This document shows positions 1 through 9,345 of a DNA stretch of 64,000 bases, piece after piece. The stretch's first letter is position 1; each line of letters begins with the position of its first letter. The stretch is from positions 452,001 through 516,000 of the forward strand of contig NZ_CP054699.1 in NCBI RefSeq assembly GCF_022558445.1, read 5' to 3'. This DNA comes from Candidatus Contubernalis alkalaceticus. Lineage in GTDB: Bacteria; Bacillota; Dethiobacteria; SKNC01. The notes under the pieces were generated by a model. The model was not told the origin of the DNA, made no database searches, and saw only the letters and a program-made list of their open reading frames with translations. A program made the translations under genes and the position numbers.

Positions 1-1
1 G

Positions 2-1207
2 GAGGAAATTTCTTTTGAAAGCCGGTATTTAACGCTTTACCGTTTGATGTTTGCTGCTGCCCTGCTGTCTCCGGCGTTTATTTATTTTTTAGGGCTGGAG
101 GCTCTTTTGATTGTAGTTATTCCGATTTTTATCATAAATTATTATCTTCATAGCATGGCTAAAAGGTTTTCCATGGGCTATGTATCTACCATGGGTTACC
201 TGCATGCTTTAATTCGGGCTGCCCGGGATATGGGGGAAATTAAAGATTCCCGGATTGAAGAATTAACAGGACCCTTAAAGACTTTCGCCTCTGCCTGTCG
301 AGGAATTACTAGAAAAGCTAAAACTTTGGGCTTAGAAAGCGCTGATTCTGTTGGATTATATGAATATGTGAATATCTTTTTTCTTATTGAAGCCAGGGGT
401 TTTCAAAATGCTCTAGAAGAAATAAAGGTGCGTCGGAAAGAACTGCAGAAAATGTATCTGTTGATAGGGCAATTGGATGCACTGCTTTCTTTCTCTTCCT
501 ACCGAACGGGCTTAACCAATTATGTAGAACCACTTTTGAACAAAAAAAGCGAACCGGAGATTTGCGCTGAGAACATAAGACATCCTCTCATACCGGAGGC
601 GGTGCCAAATTCTGTAACCTTGAAGGGAATGGGAGCCATTATCACCGGTTCCAATATGTCCGGTAAGTCAACTTTTTTAAGAACCCTGGCGGTAAATGCC
701 CTTTTTGCACAAACTATTTGTGCTTGTTTAGCCGATAATTATCAGGCCAGCTATTTTAAGATAATGACATCTATCAGTAAAAGAGATGACCTTACCATTG
801 GAAAGAGCTATTATCTAGTGGAAGCTGAATCGCTGCTGGAAATGCTCAGAGAAGTGGAGGCTTCTGTGCCTAGTTTTTATGTCATTGATGAGATTTTACG
901 GGGTACCAACACAGTAGAAAGGATAAGTGCCGGGGTGGAAATTTTGAATTATCTGGCGAAGCAGAACTGTCTAACGGTAGTGGCCAGCCATGACCTGGAA
1001 ATTGCCAAGAGTTTTGAAAGTTTATACAATCTGTATCATTTTAGCGAAAAAGTAGGGGATAGTGGACTGGAGTTTGATTACCGGCTTAAAGAGGGTATAT
1101 CTAAATCAATGAATGCCATTAAGCTATTGGAATTTTTAGGTTATCCTCATGAAATAGTGGAAAAGGCGGCTCAAAGGGCCATTTCCCCCGGTTCTAAACT
1201 GCAGTAA
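2..1207 (+). CDS. MutS-like membrane ATPase, 5'-truncated by the window edge
   Basis: The reading frame is open to the first base of the window, so the N-terminus lies outside; the first in-window ATG (44) is not a convincing start. The visible part begins with a hydrophobic membrane pair, then a helical lever region, then a MutS domain V ATPase: Walker A ITGSNMSGKST about 200 residues after that ATG, Walker B FYVIDEILRGTN, and the switch SHDLE. It lacks the mismatch-recognition domain of true MutS. Proteins with this layout are common in Firmicutes and their role is not established; ATP-driven clamp movement at the membrane is only an inference. A full-length paralogue lies at 36361-38175 on the other strand. 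The assignment to the MutS ATPase family is firm; involvement in mismatch repair is doubtful. Confidence 0.85.
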   Translation, partial: EEISFESRYLTLYRLMFAAALLSPAFIYFLGLEALLIVVIPIFIINYYLHSMAKRFSMGYVSTMGYLHALIRAARDMGEIKDSRIEELTGPLKTFASACRGITRKAKTLGLESADSVGLYEYVNIFFLIEARGFQNALEEIKVRRKELQKMYLLIGQLDALLSFSSYRTGLTNYVEPLLNKKSEPEICAENIRHPLIPEAVPNSVTLKGMGAIITGSNMSGKSTFLRTLAVNALFAQTICACLADNYQASYFKIMTSISKRDDLTIGKSYYLVEAESLLEMLREVEASVPSFYVIDEILRGTNTVERISAGVEILNYLAKQNCLTVVASHDLEIAKSFESLYNLYHFSEKVGDSGLEFDYRLKEGISKSMNAIKLLEFLGYPHEIVEKAAQRAISPGSKLQ

Positions 1208-1233
1208 TAATGACAAACTTCTCCAGGTTTAAA

Positions 1234-1262
1234 TTGTTAGGCAAAAATATTTATGATATAAT
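1234..1262 (+). promoter_or_regulatory. SigA-type promoter for the rubrerythrin gene
   Basis: TTGTTA (1234-1239), a 17-base spacer, and a perfect TATAAT (1257-1262) lie 100 bases upstream of the rubrerythrin start. The -10 region sits inside an imperfect palindrome (about 1250-1265) that could hold a repressor; it resembles a PerR box only partly. Confidence 0.6.
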
Positions 1263-1361
1263 AAATAGTATCGATAACCTGTCTGAAAGGTATGTAAGTA
1301 TCCTTTTACCTTACTTGTCTTGCTCTTATTTTATTATCTTATAAGAAGGAGGAGATTGAAT

Positions 1362-1877
1362 ATGTTAGACCCATATCGTTGTCAAGTTTGCAGTGAAACT
1401 TATTTAGGCCAGGAGATTCCCGATCGATGCCCATTTTGTGGCGCTTCTTTTAGACATCTTGTCCCGGCTGCAGAATGGATTGATTATGGAAAAGTGGAGA
1501 TGTCTGAACAGAGCTACAAGGATTGTAAGGAGGCCATTAATTTAGAGATTAACAACAGTGCCTTTTACAAGTGTGCTGCCGGACGTGCAGAAACCCAAAT
1601 TACCCAGTCTATCTTTAAAAGATTATCTAAGCAGGAAATGGAACATGCGGAACTTCTGTGTAAAATGATTGGAGAGGATGAACCTGATCTTCCAGAAGTT
1701 CAATGCAGTGAAAGTGATTCAGAAAATATGATGGATGCCCACAAGAGGGAAAGCCGGGCCATTAAGTTTTATCAGGAGGCAGCTAACAGAGCGCCGGAAC
1801 CCAGAGTTCAGGAGATTTTTAGAGCCCTTTCGGAAATTGAATCTGAGCATCTGAAAATATCCAGTGTATACAGATAA
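1362..1877 (+). CDS. Reverse-type rubrerythrin (N-terminal rubredoxin-like domain)
   Basis: A 171-residue protein with an N-terminal rubredoxin-like knuckle (C7-x2-C10 and C23-x2-C26) followed by a four-helix ferritin-like domain with carboxylate ligands and two ExxH motifs (EMEHAE and ESEHLK). Domain order is opposite to classical rubrerythrin, as in the clostridial 'reverse rubrerythrin' family, which reduces hydrogen peroxide and oxygen in anaerobes using NAD(P)H-derived electrons. I chose the ATG at 1362 because AAGGAGGAG sits 7 to 8 bases before it; the frame is open further upstream but has no ribosome site there. It is a monocistronic unit with its own promoter and a U-tailed hairpin after it. 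Family assignment is confident; the electron donor is not visible here. Confidence 0.9.
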   Translation: MLDPYRCQVCSETYLGQEIPDRCPFCGASFRHLVPAAEWIDYGKVEMSEQSYKDCKEAINLEINNSAFYKCAAGRAETQITQSIFKRLSKQEMEHAELLCKMIGEDEPDLPEVQCSESDSENMMDAHKRESRAIKFYQEAANRAPEPRVQEIFRALSEIESEHLKISSVYR

Positions 1878-1884
1878 GTTGGAA

Positions 1885-1918
1885 AGAGCCCTTCTTAAAT
1901 TGAGGGGCTTCTTTTTTT
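1885..1918 (+). terminator. Rho-independent terminator after rubrerythrin
   Basis: AGCCC and GGGCT arms around an AT-rich loop, followed by seven T residues, 10 to 40 bases after the stop. Confidence 0.6.
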
Positions 1919-2047
1919 AACCTCGGACCTGTAAAATTAGTGAAGGTGGTTTTTCACAAAAATGAAAACTTATTAGCTCATAATATGATAAAATGAATAT
2001 ATCAGCAGGTTTTAAGTTTTTGTATTTCTAATAAACAGGAGGAGCCG

Positions 2048-2650
2048 ATGTGTGGAAGGTATAAGCAGGGAGCTGCCCTGCATGCACTGATGAAAAGGTA
2101 CTTGATCAGCAAAGAATTACAAAAGGAATATACTCCGTTAAATGAAGTGTTCCCTTCCCAAGTTGTCCCTGCAGTGGTTGAGCAGGGGGAGAGGGAGCTG
2201 CAATTGTTCAAATGGGGTTTTACTGTGGGCTTTAAGAAGGGCCTGGTCATAAATGCCCGAGGGGAGACGGTTGATACTAAACCTCTTTTTAAACAGGCTT
2301 TTTTAAAAGGAAGATGCCTGATTCCAGCAGAGGGTTTCTTCGAATGGAAAAAGGATGGCCAGAGTAGTGAAAAGCATTTTATTACCCTGGCGGATGGTTC
2401 TATTTTTTCCATGGCCGGTATTTATAACCGGTTTAAGGACAGCAGTGGAATTGAATATGAGGCATTTGTGATTATCACCACCGCCTCCAATAATCAGGTG
2501 GTCAATATTCACAACCGTATGCCGGTAATTCTTTCTCGGCAGGAGGAAGAATTGTGGCTGAACCCGGAGTTAGAGGATGTAGGCCTTTTGAAAAGCTTGT
2601 TGAAACCCTATGAGGGAGAAGAGATTGAATTGAAAGTATTAAAATGTTAA
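2048..2650 (+). CDS. SRAP-domain protein (YedK/HMCES family)
   Basis: A 200-residue single-domain protein starting MCGRY. Removal of Met1 exposes the catalytic Cys2, which in this family forms a thiazolidine crosslink with abasic sites in single-stranded DNA and so shields them. The other active-site residues are visible: N69 (VINARGE), E95 (PAEGFFEW) and H155 (HNRMP). Length matches the usual 200 to 230. RBS AGGAGG lies directly before the ATG. It stands alone between rubrerythrin and a small membrane gene. No LexA site was recognised upstream, so SOS control is not shown. The biochemical role follows from the family; physiological role here is inferred. Confidence 0.92.
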   Translation: MCGRYKQGAALHALMKRYLISKELQKEYTPLNEVFPSQVVPAVVEQGERELQLFKWGFTVGFKKGLVINARGETVDTKPLFKQAFLKGRCLIPAEGFFEWKKDGQSSEKHFITLADGSIFSMAGIYNRFKDSSGIEYEAFVIITTASNNQVVNIHNRMPVILSRQEEELWLNPELEDVGLLKSLLKPYEGEEIELKVLKC

Positions 2651-2689
2651 CTGATTATTTAAAAGAAGCTTTGGGTTCAATAAGCACTG

Positions 2690-2727
2690 AGGGCTTATTT
2701 AAATTTTTTGTAATCAGGCCCTTTTTT
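2690..2727 (+). terminator. Weak terminator-like hairpin after the SRAP gene
   Basis: AGGGC and GCCCT arms with a long AT-rich loop, followed by seven T residues. The stem is short, so this is tentative. Confidence 0.35.
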
Positions 2728-2879
2728 TATGCTTTCATAAATAATTAGGTTATGCTTAATAGGTTGATATGATTGAGCAGGGGCTATGGGTATACATTGG
2801 CTTAAAAGGCAGGTATCTAAAAGATGATGCACTAATTTCAGTAATAAGTTTTGAAAAGAAAACTTTAGGGGGAACATAA

Positions 2880-3128
2880 GTGGCAAAGGTAAAACAATCA
2901 GCCATTTTATTGGTGGTTCTTTTAGTAATTGGTTTATTGCTGGGGAGTATTCTAGGGGATATATTATCAAAACTAGGGGTGCCGTATATTTTTGAATCCA
3001 CACAAATCCGCTGGAGCCCTTCGGGGGATTTTTCCATTTTGGTCTGGGATATTAATATACTTTTGAGAATTAACTTGGCCAGTGTGTTGGGCCTTGCTTT
3101 GGTTTTTTATATATACCGGAAGTTATAG
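2880..3128 (+). CDS. Small membrane protein, DUF4321-like
   Basis: An 82-residue protein with two predicted membrane helices (about residues 8-28 and 58-78) separated by a short loop rich in Gly, Pro and Ser. The start is GTG at 2880, preceded by AGGGGGA at 8-base spacing. The pattern (GLLLGSILGDIL near the first helix, SVLGLALVFYIYRKL at the end) fits the small DUF4321 family found in spore-forming Firmicutes; function unknown. It lies 30 bases upstream of the MATE gene and is probably cotranscribed with it and lepA. Confidence 0.75.
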   Translation: MAKVKQSAILLVVLLVIGLLLGSILGDILSKLGVPYIFESTQIRWSPSGDFSILVWDINILLRINLASVLGLALVFYIYRKL

Positions 3129-3158
3129 TATAAGATGTGAGAGATGCGAGGGATATAA

Positions 3159-4541
3159 ATGAATGAACATAGTGAAATGCTGGCAAAAGAAAGAATAGGA
3201 AAACTGCTTTATAAACTGTCTGCTCCGGCCATGGTGGGGATGCTGGTTCAGGCTATGTATAATATTGTAGATACTATTTTTGTAGGAAGAGCCGTGGGTT
3301 TTATGGGGATTGCCGGGTTGACTATCGTTTTTCCCATTCAGATTTTAATCATGGCTTTTGCACAGACTATCGGAATCGGTGGATCATCTATCATTTCCAG
3401 AAGCCTGGGAGCAGGAAACTTAGAGAAGGCCAATAAAACCTTTGGGAACATAGTTTCTCTGGTAATAATGGTGAGCATAGTAGTGATGCTCCTGGGAGGT
3501 TTGTTTATTGAGCCGGTCCTAAAGGTTTTTGGGGCCACGGAGTCTATTTTACCTTACGCCGCGGAGTATTTAGGTATTATTCTTTTTGGAACTTTCTTTT
3601 TTGTCTTTGCGGTGTCCTGCAACAACGTGGCCCGGGCAGAAGGGAATGCCAAAGTGGCTATGTATACCATGTTGATTTCTGCCGGCTTGAACGTTATCTT
3701 AGACCCGATATTTATTTTTGGTTTTAACATGGGAATTCGGGGGGCTGCCCTGGCTACAGTCATTTCTCAGGCTTCTATGAGTATTTACCTGATATACTAC
3801 TTTTTGAGCGGTAACAGTACTCTGGTCTTGAGGCTCAAGAATCTCAAAATTATTCCGGATATTTTTAAGGAAACCATGACCATTGGGGCCAGTTCCTTTG
3901 CCCGACAGGCCTCTGCCAGTATTATGGTGGTCATCATCAATAACAGTCTGGCCTTTTATGGTGGGGATTTGACTATTGCCGTTTTCGGTGTAATAAATCG
4001 GCTTTTGATGTTTGCCTTCATGCCTATGTTTGGAGTAGTGCAGGGATTACAGCCAATTCTAGGATTTAACTACGGTGCCGGTCAGCCGGATCGGGTGAGG
4101 AGTTCTATCCAGCTTTCTATTCTGGTAACTACGGGTATGTCTGTTTTTGCTTTTTTAGCTTTTATGCTTTTTCCAGAGCATCTTATACGATTGTTCAGCA
4201 CGGAACAGGAGCTGATAGAGATGGGGACTCAAGCTATACGCATCATTTGCCTGGCTTTTCCGGTTTTAGGATATCAATTGATTGGAGCCGGTATTTATCA
4301 GGCTCTGGGGAAACCCCTGCCTGCCATGGTTTTGTCTTTGTCCCGGCAGGTGCTGTTCTTCATCCCCATGGTGCTGCTGCTGCCCTTATTCTTTGATCTG
4401 CAGGGGGTTTGGGTGGCCTTTCCCGCGGCAGATATTCTAGCCTTTACAGTAACCTTTTTCTTGGTAAGGGGAGAGATGAGACTGCTTAAAAATGAAATGA
4501 TTCTCAACGGCCAATGGAAGGAGCGTCAAGATGTCACCTAA
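3159..4541 (+). CDS. MATE-family multidrug exporter
   Basis: A 460-residue integral membrane protein with about 12 hydrophobic helices in two repeated halves. The N-terminal signature ([20 protein letters not shown]) and the GA-type turns after helices 2 and 8 ([17 protein letters not shown]) are typical of the NorM/DinF/VmrA branch of the MATE family, which exports cationic compounds in exchange for Na+ or H+. Length is normal. Its last 11 bases overlap the start of lepA, so the two are translationally coupled. Substrate is not predictable from sequence. Confidence 0.9.
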   Translation: MNEHSEMLAKERIGKLLYKLSAPAMVGMLVQAMYNIVDTIFVGRAVGFMGIAGLTIVFPIQILIMAFAQTIGIGGSSIISRSLGAGNLEKANKTFGNIVSLVIMVSIVVMLLGGLFIEPVLKVFGATESILPYAAEYLGIILFGTFFFVFAVSCNNVARAEGNAKVAMYTMLISAGLNVILDPIFIFGFNMGIRGAALATVISQASMSIYLIYYFLSGNSTLVLRLKNLKIIPDIFKETMTIGASSFARQASASIMVVIINNSLAFYGGDLTIAVFGVINRLLMFAFMPMFGVVQGLQPILGFNYGAGQPDRVRSSIQLSILVTTGMSVFAFLAFMLFPEHLIRLFSTEQELIEMGTQAIRIICLAFPVLGYQLIGAGIYQALGKPLPAMVLSLSRQVLFFIPMVLLLPLFFDLQGVWVAFPAADILAFTVTFFLVRGEMRLLKNEMILNGQWKERQDVT

Positions 4542-6330
4542 AAATATAAGAAACTTTTGTATAATTGCTCATATAGATCACGGAAAGTCTACTCTAGCGG
4601 ACCGTCTCCTGGAAAAAACCGGAGCCCTGACCCAAAGGGAAATGAAAGAACAGGTCTTGGATTCCATGGACCTGGAGCGGGAACGGGGTATTACTATTAA
4701 ACTACAGGCGGTTCGTCTGGTATACCGGGCTAAAGATGGAGAGGAATATATTTTAAACTTAATAGATACCCCTGGACATGTGGATTTTACCTATGAGGTG
4801 TCCCGAAGCCTGGCAGCTTGTGAAGGGGCCCTTTTGATTGTGGATGCCGCCCAGGGTATGGAAGCTCAGACTCTGGCCAATGCTTATCTGGCTCTGGAAC
4901 ATGGCCTGGAAATCATTCCAGTAATCAATAAAATAGATTTGCCCAGTGCTGACCCCCAGCGGGTAAAAAGGGAATTGGAGGAGACTCTGGCCCTGGACGC
5001 CTCCGAAGCCCTTTTGGTTTCTGCCAAAGAAGGTACGGGAACCGAAGAAGTTTTGGAGGCTGTTGTAAAGAGAATATCGCCTCCTGAGGATTCAGACCAG
5101 GAATCTCTCCGTTCTTTAATCTTCGACTCCCATTATGATCCTTACCGGGGGGTTATAGCCTATATAAGAGTAAAGGAAGGGACAATTCAAAAGGGACAGA
5201 AAATAAAGCTGATGAATACCGGCAAGGTCTTTGAAGTGAGTGAAACAGGAATTTTTCTGCCGGCCATGACTTCGGTTTCCTCCCTTTCTTCAGGGGATGT
5301 GGGTTATGTAATCGCCGGAATTAAAAATGTGGCGGAGGCTCAAGTGGGGGATACTATTACCTCTGAGGCTAATCCTGGGCAGACTCCCCTAGCCGGTTAT
5401 CGCAAAGTGGTGCCCATGGTATACTGCGGCCTTTTTCCTCTGGAGAACACAGAATTTGATGAGGTGAGGGAGGCACTGGAAAAACTAAAATTAAACGATG
5501 CGGCCCTTTCCTATGAACCGGAAACTTCAGCTGCTTTGGGTTTTGGTTTCCGCTGTGGGTTTTTGGGCCTTCTGCATATGGAGATTGTTCAGGAACGGCT
5601 GGAGCGGGAATACGGTCTAAATTTGATTACTACTGCTCCCAATGTAATATACAGGATTATCCTTAAAGACGGGCAGGAAACCTTTATCGATAACCCCTCA
5701 AACTACCCCCCAGTAGGGGATATAGAGCGGGTTGAGGAACCCTTCGTTCAGGCGGGTATTCTAGTGCCCGGAGATTACGTAGGAACTGTGATGGAGCTTT
5801 GTCAGGACAAGAGGGGTAATTATGAAACTATGAATTACATGGAAACCGGCAGAGTCATGCTTACCTATTCTATGCCTCTGGCGGAAATCATTTTCGACTT
5901 TTTCGACCAATTAAAATCTAAAACTCGGGGGTATGCTTCCCTGGATTACAAATTAACAGGTTACAAGATGTCCCATCTATCACTGGTTGATATCCTGGTT
6001 AATAACCAAAAAGTAGATGCCCTTTCCTTTATCGTTCATCGGGAAAGAGCCTTTCAGCGGGGGAAAGATATGGTGGAGCGGCTGAAGAAAATGATCCCCC
6101 GGCAGTTGTTTGAAGTTCCCATTCAGGCGGTGGTGGGAAATAAGGTTCTGGCCCGGGAAACCATCAAGGCCTTAGGAAAGAATGTCACCGACAAATGTTA
6201 TGGTGGAGATATTACCCGAAAAAGGAAACTCTGGGAGAAACAAAAAATGGGGAAAAAACGAATGAAACAAGTGGGCAATGTTCAAATCCCCCAGGAGGCC
6301 TTTATGGCTGTGCTCAATGTTGACAAATAG
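4531..6330 (+). CDS. lepA: Elongation factor 4 (LepA GTPase)
   Basis: A 599-residue translational GTPase of normal length. G-motifs are intact: G1 AHIDHGKST (residues 13-21), G3 DTPGH, G4 NKID, G5 SAKEG. After the G domain come domain II, an EF-G-like domain III/V with [12 protein letters not shown], and the LepA-specific C-terminal domain ending with the basic segment around [15 protein letters not shown]4 acts on the ribosome, where it has been linked to back-translocation and to ribosome assembly. Start ATG at 4531 overlaps the end of the MATE gene by 11 bases. In many Firmicutes lepA sits with hemW and hrcA; here that neighbourhood is absent. Confidence 0.97.
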   Translation: MSPKNIRNFCIIAHIDHGKSTLADRLLEKTGALTQREMKEQVLDSMDLERERGITIKLQAVRLVYRAKDGEEYILNLIDTPGHVDFTYEVSRSLAACEGALLIVDAAQGMEAQTLANAYLALEHGLEIIPVINKIDLPSADPQRVKRELEETLALDASEALLVSAKEGTGTEEVLEAVVKRISPPEDSDQESLRSLIFDSHYDPYRGVIAYIRVKEGTIQKGQKIKLMNTGKVFEVSETGIFLPAMTSVSSLSSGDVGYVIAGIKNVAEAQVGDTITSEANPGQTPLAGYRKVVPMVYCGLFPLENTEFDEVREALEKLKLNDAALSYEPETSAALGFGFRCGFLGLLHMEIVQERLEREYGLNLITTAPNVIYRIILKDGQETFIDNPSNYPPVGDIERVEEPFVQAGILVPGDYVGTVMELCQDKRGNYETMNYMETGRVMLTYSMPLAEIIFDFFDQLKSKTRGYASLDYKLTGYKMSHLSLVDILVNNQKVDALSFIVHRERAFQRGKDMVERLKKMIPRQLFEVPIQAVVGNKVLARETIKALGKNVTDKCYGGDITRKRKLWEKQKMGKKRMKQVGNVQIPQEAFMAVLNVDK

Positions 6331-6360
6331 CGTAAAAAGGGGAGAATATCATCTTTAATT

Positions 6361-7671
6361 TTATGGTTTCCCCAATAGTTTAAACATATTTTTCTTGTAG
6401 GCCTCTACTCCCGGTTGGTCAAAGGGGTTAACTCCCAGTAAATAACCGCTCATTCCACAGGCCTTTTCAAAAAAGTATACCATCTGACCATAATAGTAAG
6501 GGCTGATCTGGGGAACAGAGATTTTAAGGTTGGGAACACCGCCTTCTATATGGGCCTGAGCGGTGCCCTGGAAGGCTTTTTCATTTACATGATATATGGT
6601 TTTCAAAGAAAGGTAGTTCAGTCCGTCCAGGTTATCCTCCTGTTCAAAAATGTTCATATCCACCGCAGGTTTTTCTATCCAAAGGGTGGTCAAAAAAAGG
6701 TTTCGGTAACCATCTTGAACATATTGTCCCAGGGAATGCAGGTCTGTAGAAAAGTTCATGGCCGCCGGGAAAATCCCCTTATGATCTTTTCCTTCACTTT
6801 CCCCAAATAGTTGTTTCCACCATTCTCCAAAGTAATAAAGGGAGGGTTCATAGTTCACTAAAAGCTCTATAGTTTTCCCCTTTTGATATAGTAAATTTCT
6901 TATAGCCCCATACAGGTAGCTGGGGTTATTTTCTATATCGCTTTTACTAAAGAGTTCACAGCCCCTGCGGGCTCCAGCCATTATTTCCTCCAGGTTTATG
7001 CCTCCTACAGCCATGGGCAAAAGGCCCACCGGCGTCAGCACGGAAAATCGTCCCCCTACATCATCAGGTACTGTAAAGGTTTCATAGCCTTCCTTCTCCG
7101 CCAGTATCTTCAGGGCTCCCTTTGCCTGGTCGGTGGTGGCAAAAATCCTTTCTCCGGCCCCTTTTTTACCGTGCTGCTGTTCAATTAAGCTTTTTAAAAC
7201 TCGGAAAGCCAGGGCTGGTTCCAGAGTGGTGCCAGATTTGGATACCACGTTGATATAGACATCTTTGTTCTTTATGACCTCCAATAATTGGGTAAGGTAA
7301 AGGGGGCTGATATTATGACCAGCAAAATATATTTCCGGACCTTGACGTTCTTCTCTGGTAAGTCCGTTATAAAAGCTGTGAGTTAACAGTTCCAATGCCG
7401 ATCGGGCTCCCAGATATGAACCCCCGATGCCGATTATTACAAACACTTCGGCTTTTTCTTTTATCTTTTGTCCTACCTGTTGAATTCGCTGTAATTCCTC
7501 TTGATCAAAGCGCAGGGGCCAGTCAATCCAACCGGCATATTCACTGCCGGGGCCCTCCAGGTTGTGCAGCAGTTGGTGAGCTGCAGTTATTTTGGGTCTT
7601 AAGTAATCTAACTCATGCTCCTTAAAATAATCCTCTGCTCCGCTGCAATCCAAGGTAATATTATTTTCCAT
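6361..7671 (-). CDS. pgi: Glucose-6-phosphate isomerase
   Basis: A 436-residue phosphoglucose isomerase of the short bacterial type (about 440 to 450 residues). Signature segments are present: GIGGSYLGARSA near residue 80, SKSGTTLEPA near 145, DDVGGRFSVLTPVG near 200 and FGESEGKD near 285. It interconverts glucose-6-P and fructose-6-P. The ATG follows an AGGGAG ribosome site. It converges with lepA without a strong terminator between them. Position next to trehalose and alpha-glucan genes suggests it feeds hexose phosphate to or from those pools. Confidence 0.96.
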   Translation of the reverse strand: MENNITLDCSGAEDYFKEHELDYLRPKITAAHQLLHNLEGPGSEYAGWIDWPLRFDQEELQRIQQVGQKIKEKAEVFVIIGIGGSYLGARSALELLTHSFYNGLTREERQGPEIYFAGHNISPLYLTQLLEVIKNKDVYINVVSKSGTTLEPALAFRVLKSLIEQQHGKKGAGERIFATTDQAKGALKILAEKEGYETFTVPDDVGGRFSVLTPVGLLPMAVGGINLEEIMAGARRGCELFSKSDIENNPSYLYGAIRNLLYQKGKTIELLVNYEPSLYYFGEWWKQLFGESEGKDHKGIFPAAMNFSTDLHSLGQYVQDGYRNLFLTTLWIEKPAVDMNIFEQEDNLDGLNYLSLKTIYHVNEKAFQGTAQAHIEGGVPNLKISVPQISPYYYGQMVYFFEKACGMSGYLLGVNPFDQPGVEAYKKNMFKLLGKP

Positions 7672-7906
7672 TATAATCTCCCTTACATTTTAACATTTTT
7701 GGTTTTTGGTAAGCTGAATTTAATCCTGGTGAGAAGCTAAGTGTTTTTGGTTTTAATTGACAATCCTTTAGAAAAGATAAAACCTATTTCTTAATTCAAG
7801 GTAATAGATTTATTTTCATTATACATCTTAAATCCTAAATATTCCAATATTATTAATCGCTTAAATGCTGTTGATGATTTTTTCTTTTTTATCATTTCAG
7901 AGTAAT

Positions 7907-9142
7907 TTAAAGCAGGTCATTAAATAATCTCAAATATTTTAATATATTTGTGGTAATCAGAAATTCCTTCCGGACTTTTTCAAAGCCTGCAGCAGCCATT
8001 TCCTCTGCCAGAGCGGGGTTTCTCAGCAGGGTAAGAACCTTTTCGGCACATTCCTCAACAGTATCCACCAGGTAGCCTGTTATCCCATCTTCAATTTGCA
8101 GGCGGATTCCTCCGGTATTGCCTCCAATCACCGGGGTACCTTTCCACAGGGCTTCTGATACCGTAAGACCAAAACCTTCTTTGATGGATTTTTGCAAAAC
8201 GATATCCGAAGCCTTTTGGAAGGCATTAACCTCCAGGTTGGAAACGCCGTTGAAATTGGTTACAATTTTTATATCGTAGTCCTCCCCGGCCCGGCGCAGG
8301 GCCATGTACAGGTAATCCCAACCCTCAGGATCGTCGCTGGCCATGGAGCCTACCAGGGCCAGCTGAACGCTGGGGAATTCCTTTCGGACAATTTTATAGA
8401 CTTCGATGACTCCCAAGGGGTCTTTCCAGGGATCAAACCGGGAAATCTGGGTAATTAAAGGTCGGTTACTATCAATCCCGAAACGATCGATAATTTTTTT
8501 AGCTTCTTCCTTTTCCAGGGGGATATTTTTATAGCTTAAGGGATCGATGGGGGGAGTGATGAAGTATAAACGGCCCGCATCCAATCCCTCTCCAACGAAA
8601 TCCTCCATGGTAAAAATAACAGCGTCATACTGCTGGATGTAATGCTGTAGATAATTCCAATAATCAAGATTTGGCGTGGAGGTGTCAATGTGGCATCTCC
8701 ATATCCAGCGGGATATATCCGGTGCTTTTCTCCAGGCCACCAGGCCCAAGGGCTGAGGGTCGTGAATTACTACAAAGTCGTACTCCCAGTTCAATATTTT
8801 ATTGGCATTTAGCTGGCTGTATTTAAAGAAGGTATCGATAGTTTGCTGTTCCAGGCAGGCATCATCCCCCTGGAGACAGTTGTGAAATGCTTTTGTTACA
8901 TTGAAAAATTCTTTTTCTCCATGCATAACCCACCAGTCTATATCCAGGCCCATATCTTGCATTAGTGGTATGAAGGAATGTAATATTTCCGCCACTCCGC
9001 CGCCAAATTCCGTGGCGTTGATCATAGCAATTTTTTTGCCCTGCAGCTTTTTTAACAGTTGATCCATTTCTTCACGGTCATCTTCCTCCAAAAATTGCAG
9101 ATAATCTTTATAACTTTTTTTTAAAACCTGAACTTTTTTCAA
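7907..9142 (-). CDS. treT: TreT-type trehalose synthase (GT4 glycosyltransferase)
   Basis: A 411-residue GT-B glycosyltransferase. The N-terminal half has NATEFGGGVAEIL, FHNCLQGDD and HDPQPLG, the pattern of TreT, which makes trehalose reversibly from NDP-glucose and glucose. The C-terminal half carries the GT4 nucleotide-sugar motif KEGFGLTVSEALWKGTPV with its EX7E spacing, then GGIRLQ. Translation starts at TTG (9142) with TGGAGG eight bases upstream. The neighbouring treZ on the opposite strand supports trehalose metabolism. Other GT4 enzymes share the C-terminal motifs, but the N-terminal pattern points to TreT. The direction of the reaction in vivo cannot be read from sequence. Confidence 0.85.
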   Translation of the reverse strand: MKKVQVLKKSYKDYLQFLEEDDREEMDQLLKKLQGKKIAMINATEFGGGVAEILHSFIPLMQDMGLDIDWWVMHGEKEFFNVTKAFHNCLQGDDACLEQQTIDTFFKYSQLNANKILNWEYDFVVIHDPQPLGLVAWRKAPDISRWIWRCHIDTSTPNLDYWNYLQHYIQQYDAVIFTMEDFVGEGLDAGRLYFITPPIDPLSYKNIPLEKEEAKKIIDRFGIDSNRPLITQISRFDPWKDPLGVIEVYKIVRKEFPSVQLALVGSMASDDPEGWDYLYMALRRAGEDYDIKIVTNFNGVSNLEVNAFQKASDIVLQKSIKEGFGLTVSEALWKGTPVIGGNTGGIRLQIEDGITGYLVDTVEECAEKVLTLLRNPALAEEMAAAGFEKVRKEFLITTNILKYLRLFNDLL

Positions 9143-9345
9143 ATTATTACCTCCACAGTAAGGATTTTTAAGATATTCATAGAGCGGCGATTAAATTCGT
9201 TGAAACAAAAAACAAAAAATTGAATACCCCAAGCCTTTTTAAGTGTACTTATGATTATAGATTACTGGCTCTGGTTATATTATTTTTTAGGAAGGTTAAT
9301 TGTATTCTTATATTTTTATTATTTTATTCAAAGAAGGAGAAATCT

